DNA of 55,000 nt from Glandiceps talaboti (lineage: Eukaryota; Hemichordata; Enteropneusta; Spengelidae). Of this stretch, positions 46,201 to 55,000 are shown piece after piece (positions within the stretch are counted from its first letter, which is position 1; every line of letters starts with the position of its first letter). The notes under the pieces were generated by a model. That model saw only the letters and a list, made by a program, of their open reading frames with translations. It ran no database searches and was not told the DNA's origin. The translations under genes were made by a program, and so were the position numbers. Location: contig NC_135568.1 in NCBI RefSeq assembly GCF_964340395.1, positions 19,036,248-19,091,247 on the forward strand. Reading direction: 5' to 3'.

Positions 46201-49200
46201 ACACTTATAGATTGTGTATGGAATCATTGCCAATTCACCAGCTAATACAAGTACTTATAGATTGTGTGTGGAATCATTGCCAATTCACCAGCTAATACAA
46301 ACACTTATAGATTGTGTATGGAATCATTGCCAATTCACCAGCTAATACAAACACTTATAGATTGTGTGTGGAATCATTGCCAATTCACCAGCTAATACAA
46401 ACACTTATAGATTGTGTATGGAATCATTGCCAATTCACCAGCTAATACAAGTACTTTTAGATTGTGTATGGAATCATTGCCAATTCACCAGCTAATACAA
46501 ACACTTATAGATTGTGTGTGGAATCATTGCCAATTCACCAGCTAATACAAACTCTTATAGATTGTGTGTGGAATCATTGCCAATTCACCAGCTAATACAA
46601 ACACTTATAGATTGTGTGTGGAATCATTGCCAATTCACCAGCTAATACAAACACTTATAGATTGTGTGTGGAATCATTGCCAATTCACCAGCTAATACAA
46701 ACACTTATAGATTGTGTATGGAATCATTGCCAATTCACCAGCTAATACAAGTACTTATAGATTGTGTGTGGAATCATTGCCAATTCACCAGCTAATACAA
46801 ACACTTTTAGATTGTGTATGGAATCATTGCCAATTCACCAGCTAATACAAGTACTTATAGATTGTGTGTGGAATCATTGCCAATTCACCAGCTAATACAA
46901 GTACTTATAGATTGTGTGTGGAATCATTGCCAATTCACCAGCTAATACAAACACTTATAGATTGTGTGTGGAATCATTGCCAATTCACCAGCTAATACAA
47001 GTACTTATAGATTGTGTGTGGAATCATTGCCAATTCACCAGCTAATACAAACACTTATAGATTGTGTGTGGAATCATTGCCAATTCACCAGCTAATACAA
47101 ACACTTATATATTGTGTATGGAATCATTGCCAATTCACCAGCTAATACAAACACTTATAGATTGTGTGTGGAATCATTGCCAATTCACCAGCTAATACAA
47201 ACACTTATAGATTGTGTGTGGAATCATTGCCAATTCACCAGCTAATACAAGTACTTATAGATTGTGTGTGGAATCATTGCCAATTCACCAGCTAATACAA
47301 ACACTTATAGATTGTATGTGGAATCATTGCCAATTCACCAGCTAATACAAACACTTATAGATTGTGTGTGGAATCATTGCCAATTCACCAGCTAATACAA
47401 GTACTTATAGATTGTGTGTGGAATCATTGCCAATTCACCAGCTAATACAAACACTTATAGATTGTGTGTGGAATCATTGCCAATTCACCAGCTAACACAA
47501 ACACTTATAGATTGTGTGTGGAATCATTGCCAATTCACCAGCTAATACAAACACTTATAGATTGTGTGTGGAATCATTGCCAATTCACCAGCTAATACAA
47601 ACACTTATAGATTGTGTGTGGAATCATTGCCAATTCACCAGCTAACACAAACACTTATAGATTGTGTGTGGAATCATTGCCAATTCACCAGCTAATACAA
47701 GTACTTATAGATTGTGTGTGGAATCATTGCCAATTCACCAGCTAATACAAGTACTTATAGATTGTGTGTGGAATCATTGCCAATTCACCAGCTAATACAA
47801 GTACTTATAGATTGTGTATGGAATCATGGCCAATTCACCAGCTAATACAAGTACTTATAGATTGTGTGTGGAATCATTGCCAATTCACCAGCTAATACAA
47901 GTACTTATAGATTGTGTATGGAATCATGGCCAATTCACCAGCTAATACAAACACTTATAGATTGTGTGTGGAATCATTGCCAATTCACCAGCTAATACAA
48001 GTACTTATAGATTGTGTATGGAATCATTGCCAATTCACCAGCTAATACAAACACTTATAGATTGTGTGTGGAATCATTGCCAATTCACCAGCTAATACAA
48101 GTACTTATAGATTGTGTGTGGAATCATTGCCAATTCACCAGATACAAGTACTTATAGATTGTGTGTGGAATCATTGCCAATTCACCAGCTAATACAAGTA
48201 CTTTTAGATTGTGTGTGGAATCATTGCCAATTCACCAGCTAACACAAACACTTATAGATTGTGTGTGGAATCATTGCCAATTCACCAGCTAATACAAACA
48301 CTTATAGATTGTGTATGGAATCATTGCCAATTCACCAGCTAATACAAGTACTTTTAGATTGTGTATGGAATCATTGCCAATTCACCAGCTAATACAAACA
48401 CTTATAGATTGTGTATGGAATCATTGCCAATTCACCAGCTAATACAAGTACTTATAGATTGTGTGTGGAATCATTGCCAATTCACCAGCTAATACAAGTA
48501 CTTATAGATTGTGTGTGGAATCATTGCCAATTCACCAGCTAATACAAACACTTTTAGATTGTGTATGGAATCATTGCCAATTCACCAGCTAATACAAGTA
48601 CTTATAGATTGTGTGTGGAATCATTGCCAATTCACCAGCTAATACAAGTACTTATAGATTGTGTGTGGAATCATTGCCAATTCACCAGCTAATACAAACA
48701 CTTATAGATTGTGTGTGGAATCATTGCCAATTCACCAGCTAATACAAGTACTTATAGATTGTGTGTGGAATCATTGCCAATTCACCAGCTAATACAAACA
48801 CTTATAGATTGTGTATGGAATCATTGCCAATTCACCAGCTAATACAAACACTTATAGATTGTGTGTGGAATCATTGCCAATTCACCAGCTAATACAAACA
48901 CTTATAGATTGTGTGTGGAATCATTGCCAATTCACCAGCTAATACAAGTACTTATAGATTGTGTGTGGAATCATTGCCAATTCACCAGCTAATACAAACA
49001 CTTATAGATTGTGTGTGGAATCATTGCCAATTCACCAGCTAATACAAACACTTATAGATTGTGTGTGGAATCATTGCCAATTCACCAGCTAACACAAACA
49101 CTTATAGATTGTGTGTGGAATCATTGCCAATTCACCAGCTAATACAAGTACTTATAGATTGTGTGTGGAATCATTGCCAATTCACCAGCTAATACAAGTA

Positions 49201-52200
49201 CTTATAGATTGTGTGTGGAATCATTGCCAATTCACCAGCTAATACAAGTACTTATAGATTGTGTATGGAATCATGGCCAATTCACCAGCTAATACAAGTA
49301 CTTATAGATTGTGTGTGGAATCATTGCCAATTCACCAGCTAATACAAGTACTTATAGATTGTGTATGGAATCATGGCCAATTCACCAGCTAATACAAACA
49401 CTTATAGATTGTGTGTGGAATCATTGCCAATTCACCAGCTAATACAAGTACTTATAGATTGTGTATGGAATCATTGCCAATTCACCAGCTAATACAAACA
49501 CTTATAGATTGTGTGTGGAATCATTGCCAATTCACCAGCTAATACAAACACTTATAGATTGTGTGTGGAATCATTGCCAATTCACCAGCTAATACAAGTA
49601 CTTTTAGATTGTGTATGGAATCATTGCCAATTCACCAGCTAATACAAACACTTATATATTGTGTGTGGAATCATTGCCAATTCACCAGCTAATACAAGTA
49701 CTTATAGATTGTGTGTGGAATCATTGCCAATTCACCAGCTAATACAAACACTTATAGATTGTGTATGGAATCATTGCCAATTCACCAGCTAATACAAGTA
49801 CTTTTAGATTGTGTATGGAATCATTGCCAATTCACCAGCTAATACAAACACTTATAGATTGTGTATGGAATCATTGCCAATTCACCAGCTAATACAAGTA
49901 CTTATAGATTGTGTGTGGAATCATTGCCAATTCACCAGCTAATACAAGTACTTATAGATTGTGTGTGGAATCATTGCCAATTCACCAGCTAATACAAACA
50001 CTTTTAGATTGTGTATGGAATCATTGCCAATTCACCAGCTAATACAAGTACTTATAGATTGTGTGTGGAATCATTGCCAATTCACCAGCTAATACAAGTA
50101 CTTATAGATTGTGTGTGGAATCATTGCCAATTCACCAGCTAATACAAACACTTATAGATTGTGTGTGGAATCATTGCCAATTCACCAGCTAATACAAGTA
50201 CTTATAGATTGTGTGTGGAATCATTGCCAATTCACCAGCTAATACAAACACTTATAGATTGTGTATGGAATCATTGCCAATTCACCAGCTAATACAAACA
50301 CTTATAGATTGTGTATGGAATCATTGCCAATTCACCAGCTAATACAAACACTTATAGATTGTGTATGGAATCATTGCCAATTCACCAGCTAATACAAACA
50401 CTTATAGATTGTGTGTGGAATCATTGCCAATTCACCAGCTAATACAAACACTTATAGATTGTGTGTGGAATCATTGCCAATTCACCAGCTAATACAAGTA
50501 CTTATAGATTGTGTGTGGAATCATTGCCAATTCACCAGCTAACACAAACACTTATAGATTGTGTGTGGAATCATTGCCAATTCACCAGCTAATACAAACA
50601 CTTATAGATTGTGTGTGGAATCATTGCCAATTCACCAGCTAATACAAACACTTATAGATTGTGTGTGGAATCATTGCCAATTCACCAGCTAATACAAACA
50701 CTTATAGATTGTGTGTGGAATCATTGCCAATTCACCAGCTAATACAAACACTTATAGATTGTGTGTGGAATCATTGCCAATTCACCAGCTAATACAAACA
50801 CTTATAGATTGTGTGTGGAATCATTGCCAATTCACCAGCTAATACAAACACTTATAGATTGTGTATGGAATCATTGCCAATTCACCAGCTAATACAAACA
50901 CTTATAGATTGTGTGTGGAATCATTGCCAATTCACCAGCTAATACAAGTACTTATAGATTGTGTGTGGAATCATTGCCAATTCACCAGCTAATACAAACA
51001 CTTATAGATTGTGTGTGGAATCATTGCCAATTCACCAGCTAACACAAGTACTTATAGATTGTGTATGGAATCATTGCCAATTCACCAGCTAATACAAACA
51101 CTTATAGATTGTGTGTGGAATCATTGCCAATTCACCAGCTAATACAAACACTTATAGATTGTGTATGGAATCATTGCCAATTCACCAGCTAATACAAACA
51201 CTTATAGATTGTGTGTGGAATCATTGCCAATTCACCAGCTAATACAAACACTTATAGATTGTGTGTGGAATCATGGCCAATTCACCAGCTAATACAAACA
51301 CTTATAGATTGTGTGTGGAATCATTGCCAATTCACCAGCTAATACAAACACTTATAGATTGTGTGTGGAATCATTGCCAATTCACCAGCTAATACAAACA
51401 CTTATAGATTGTGTGTGGAATCATTGCCAATTCACCAGCTAATACAAGTACTTATAGATTGTGTGTGGAATCATTGCCAATTCACCAGCTAATACAAGTA
51501 CTTATAGATTGTGTGTGGAATCATTGCCAATTCACCAGCTAATACAAGTACTTATAGATTGTGTATGGAATCATTGCCAATTCACCAGCTAATACAAACA
51601 CTTATAGATTGTGTGTGGAATCATTGCCAATTCACCAGATACAAGTACTTATAGATTGTGTGTGGAATCATTGCCAATTCACCAGCTAATACAAGTACTT
51701 ATAGATTGTGTGTGGAATCATTGCCAATTCACCAGCTAATACAAGTACTTATAGATTGTGTGTGGAATCATTGCCAATTCACCAGCTAATACAAGTACTT
51801 ATAGATTGTGTGTGGAATCATTGCCAATTCACCAGCTAATACAAACACTTATAGATTGTGTATGGAATCATTGCCAATTCACCAGCTAATACAAACACTT
51901 ATAGATTGTGTGTGGAATCATTGCCAATTCACCAGCTAACACAAACACTTATAGATTGTGTGTGGAATCATTGCCAATTCACCAGCTAATACAAACACTT
52001 ATAGATTGTGTGTGGAATCATTGCCAATTCACCAGCTAATACAAGTACTTATAGATTGTGTGTGGAATCATTGCCAATTCACCAGATACAAGTACTTATA
52101 GATTGTGTGTGGAATCATTGCCAATTCACCAGCTAATACAAACACTTATAGATTGTGTGTGGAATCATTGCCAATTCACCAGATACAAGTACTTATAGAT

Positions 52201-53994
52201 TGTGTGTGGAATCATTGCCAATTCACCAGCTAATACAAACACTTATAGATTGTGTGTGGAATCATTGCCAATTCACCAGCTAATACAAACACTTATAGAT
52301 TGTGTGTGGAATCATTGCCAATTCACCAGATACAAGTACTTTTAGATTGTGTGTGGAATCATTGCCAATTCACCAGCTAATACAAACACTTATATATTGT
52401 GTGTGGAATCATTGCCAATTCACCAGCTAATACAAGTACTTATAGATTGTGTGTGGAATCATTGCCAATTCACCAGCTAATACAAACACTTATAGATTGT
52501 GTATGGAATCATTGCCAATTCACCAGCTAATACAAACACTTATAGATTGTGTGTGGAATCATTGCCAATTCACCAGCTAATACAAGTACTTTTAGATTGT
52601 GTGTGGAATCATTGCCAATTCACCAGCTAATACAAACACTTATAGATTGTGTATGGAATCATTGCCAATTCACCAGCTAATACAAGTACTTTTAGATTGT
52701 GTATGGAATCATTGCCAATTCACCAGCTAATACAAACACTTATAGATTGTGTATGGAATCATTGCCAATTCACCAGCTAATACAAACACTTATAGATTGT
52801 GTGTGGAATCATTGCCAATTCACCAGCTAATACAAACACTTATAGATTGTGTGTGGAATCATTGCCAATTCACCAGCTAATACAAACACTTATAGATTGT
52901 GTGTGGAATCATTGCCAATTCACCAGCTAATACAAGTACTTATAGATTGTGTGTGGAATCATTGCCAATTCACCAGCTAATACAAACACTTATAGATTGT
53001 GTGTGGAATCATTGCCAATTCACCAGCTAATACAAGTACTTATAGATTGTGTGTGGAATCATTGCCAATTCACCAGATACAAGTACTTATAGATTGTGTG
53101 TGGAATCATTGCCAATTCACCAGCTAATACAAACACTTATAGATTGTGTGTGGAATCATTGCCAATTCACCAGCTAATACAAGTACTTATAGATTGTGTG
53201 TGGAATCATTGCCAATTCACCAGCTAATACAAGTACTTTTAGATTGTGTATGGAATCATTGCCAATTCACCAGCTAATACAAGTACTTATAGATTGTGTG
53301 TGGAATCATTGCCAATTCACCAGCTAATACAAGTACTTATAGATTGTGTGTGGAATCATTGCCAATTCACCAGATACAAGTACTTATAGATTGTGTGTGG
53401 AATCATTGCCAATTCACCAGCTAATACAAGTACTTATAGATTGTGTGTGGAATCATTGCCAATTCACCAGCTAATACAAACACTTATAGATTGTGTATGG
53501 AATCATTGCCAATTCACCAGCTAATACAAGTACTTATAGATTGTGTGTGGAATCATTGCCAATTCACCAGCTAATACAAGTACTTATAGATTGTGTATGG
53601 AATCATTGCCAATTCACCAGCTAATACAAACACTTATAGATTGTGTGTGGAATCATTGCCAATTCACCAGCTAATACAAACACTTATAGATTGTGTGTGG
53701 AATCATTGCCAATTCACCAGCTAATACAAACACTTATAGATTGTGTGTGGAATCATTGCCAATTCACCAGCTAATACAAACACTTATAGATTGTGTGTGG
53801 AATCATTGCCAATTCACCAGCTAATACAAACACTTATAGATTGTGTGTGAAATCATTGCCAATTCACCAGCTAATACAAACACTTATAGATTGTGTGTGG
53901 AATCATTGCCAATTCACCAGCTAATACAAACACTTATAGATTGTGTGTGGAATCATTGCCAATTCACCAGCTAATACAAACACTTATAGATTCC
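43246..53994. repeat. 50-bp minisatellite, about 215 copies over ~10.75 kb
   Basis: Units contain 'acttatagattgtgtgtgga', 'atcattgccaattcaccagc' and 'taatacaaac' or 'taatacaagt'; period exactly 50 bp. A 47-bp form has 'ccagatacaag'. Minor variants ('gtgtatgg', 'cttttagatt', 'tatatattg', 'catggcc', 'taacaca') are interspersed. The pair of 'gaatcatggcc' units at 47821/47921 reappears at 49267/49367, so a block of about 1,446 bp was duplicated. Stops in all frames; it is noncoding. It fills most of intron 17 and ends abruptly at 'ttatagattccgtgg'. Confidence 0.97.
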
Positions 53995-54726
53995 GTGGCC
54001 TCTTATGAAGAACACAACCTCAACTCTACTCTAGATTACTACAATGGTAAAATCTATCAGTAGAGAGGAAATCATCTTTATTTTGAACATGTCTCAACTG
54101 TATTGCAAGTCTTCGACTTTTGATTAAAAGATCCAATTATTACCAGCAAATGTCATCAAGCAGTTTGTGAGAGAATTTGGTTTCAATATTGAATGTGCAA
54201 GATAAGAAGGAAATAAGACAAGAGTTCTTTAACAATACTAGTACTTGTCATAATTTTACTGAAATTGTCATAATTTTACTGAAATTGTACTCAGACTGGT
54301 TAAAAAATATAATGTTCTTTTATACACAAACAACTTAATTTTGTTATGGCTATGTTTCGGTAATGTGACTGTGGTATGGTGAATACAGTCGTGTATGGGA
54401 CAATGTATTCACAACACCGCCATCTAGTGGTGAACAGTAATCACAATTGGTTTCTCCTGAGAAAGAGAACAGTCGCCAAAACATACACATGAACAAAATT
54501 AACTTGGTTGTGTATCAAAGAATATTTATTTACTATATTATTGAATTCCCAACCTTACAGAGTGTACTGGTTAGAAATGTCAAAAACTTGTAGAATAACT
54601 TTATTATAGTAAGGCAGATGAGGTCAATATCTATTCATTTGGTGTTGGTAAAGATAAGAGAGTGTTGTCCCAGTAGTATTACATGTAAATTCTTTCAATC
54701 AAGTCAGAGGTGTTTGTTTATTATAG
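53995..54726. other. Unique end of intron 17
   Basis: AT-rich unique sequence with a small direct duplication ('gtcataattttactgaaatt', near 54247 and 54269), the CTCF-like site below and the exon 18 acceptor. No gene is seen. Confidence 0.5.
54417..54430 (+). promoter_or_regulatory. CTCF-like binding motif
   Basis: CCGCCATCTAGTGG matches the core of the animal CTCF site (reverse form, GCGCC-x-TCTAGTGG type) at nearly every informative position. CTCF is a zinc-finger insulator protein found across bilaterians. A single motif can occur by chance, so binding is only a proposal. Confidence 0.35.
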
Positions 54727-54819
54727 GGTGAGAAGGGTGATTCAGGACCCATCGGTCTACCAGGACCACCTGGAATAGGAGGAGAATTAATTCAAGATAA
54801 AGATGGAGATCCATCTAAG
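54727..54819 (+). CDS. Collagen exon 18 (31 residues)
   Basis: Six triplets, GEKGDSGPIGLPGPPGIG, then GELIQDKDGDPSK, which breaks the helix after residue 19 and is rich in acidic residues. The gene continues to the right of the window. Acceptor 'tgtttgtttattatag' ends at 54726; donor AAG|GTAAGA at 54820. Phase 0. Confidence 0.92.
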
Positions 54820-55000
54820 GTAAGATATATATTTCAAAGTTTGTTTGAATTTTAAGTATATAAAGACAACAGTATAAAAAAACCTAACAATTCCTGTGTA
54901 TAGACAACTAACCAGTACATTATTCAGTATAACACATTGACAACATCATTCATGAGTGTGAGCGCCCCCCCCCCCCATCACCAAGATATTGACCACATCA
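54820..55000. other. Start of intron 18
   Basis: AT-rich sequence with a 13-14 C run near 54965. It is cut by the window edge. Confidence 0.6.

Noticed and set aside
43246-53994. CRISPR-like appearance of regular repeats
   Set aside because: Units are tandem without unique spacers, and the host is an animal.

Overview
This window is animal (metazoan) nuclear DNA, almost certainly from a marine invertebrate. It holds one interrupted gene on the + strand: at least 18 short collagen exons spread over about 48.5 kb (6301-54819), separated by introns that are mostly tandem repeats. The evidence is uninterrupted Gly-X-Y coding, clean AG/GT splice borders, phase 0 at every junction, relics of Tc1/mariner and non-LTR elements, and no bacterial-type gene layout. 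The species cannot be fixed from the sequence. The AT-rich composition, dispersed repeats with phrases such as 'attgggctgaaattt' and 'catagcaacagcc', and minisatellites that reach splice sites would suit a cephalochordate, hemichordate or lophotrochozoan. That is a guess.

The gene. The 18 exons total 1,488 nt and encode 496 residues (497 if the upstream AG of exon 6 is used). No signal peptide, N-terminal domain or C-terminal domain lies inside the window, so this is an internal part of the triple-helical region. The helix is broken repeatedly: in exon 1, across exons 4-6, in exons 9, 10 and 14, across exons 16-17, and in exon 18. Exon sizes are irregular (21-309 nt) and not the 45/54-nt pattern of fibrillar collagens. 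This points to a non-fibrillar, interrupted collagen. A Ser-Gly-Asp-Gly site in an acidic setting (exon 5) resembles a glycosaminoglycan attachment site and favours a multiplexin (type XV/XVIII-like) or another proteoglycan collagen. Transmembrane (type XIII-like) and FACIT collagens remain possible.

Layout. 1-5916: a 45-bp minisatellite running off the left edge. 6301-6609: exon 1. Intron 1 holds 46-bp, 29-bp and ~36-bp arrays. 11780: exon 2. A 42-bp array runs directly into the acceptor of exon 3 (13122). Exons 4-8 (13870-20053) are separated by dispersed repeats, including a 151-bp tandem family. 20160-24286: a 30-bp array. Exons 9 and 10 flank a (CA)n tract. 25776-28133: a 58-bp array starting just past the exon 10 donor. 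Exon 11 is a 21-nt microexon between 28-bp and 31/48-bp arrays. The donor of exon 12 (31287/31288) is copied in about 50 downstream repeat units. Exons 13-16 are separated by 35-bp and 52-bp arrays and a reverse-transcriptase relic. A 2.66-kb TTAA-flanked element sits at 38900-41561. Exon 17 is followed by a ~10.75-kb array of 50-bp units (43246-53994). Exon 18 lies at 54727-54819.

By adding the array lengths, roughly two thirds of the window is tandem repeat, with a different unit in nearly every intron. The most unusual feature is the close relation between arrays and splice sites, above all the intron 12 array, whose unit carries the exon 12 donor motif CAG|GTAAGG.
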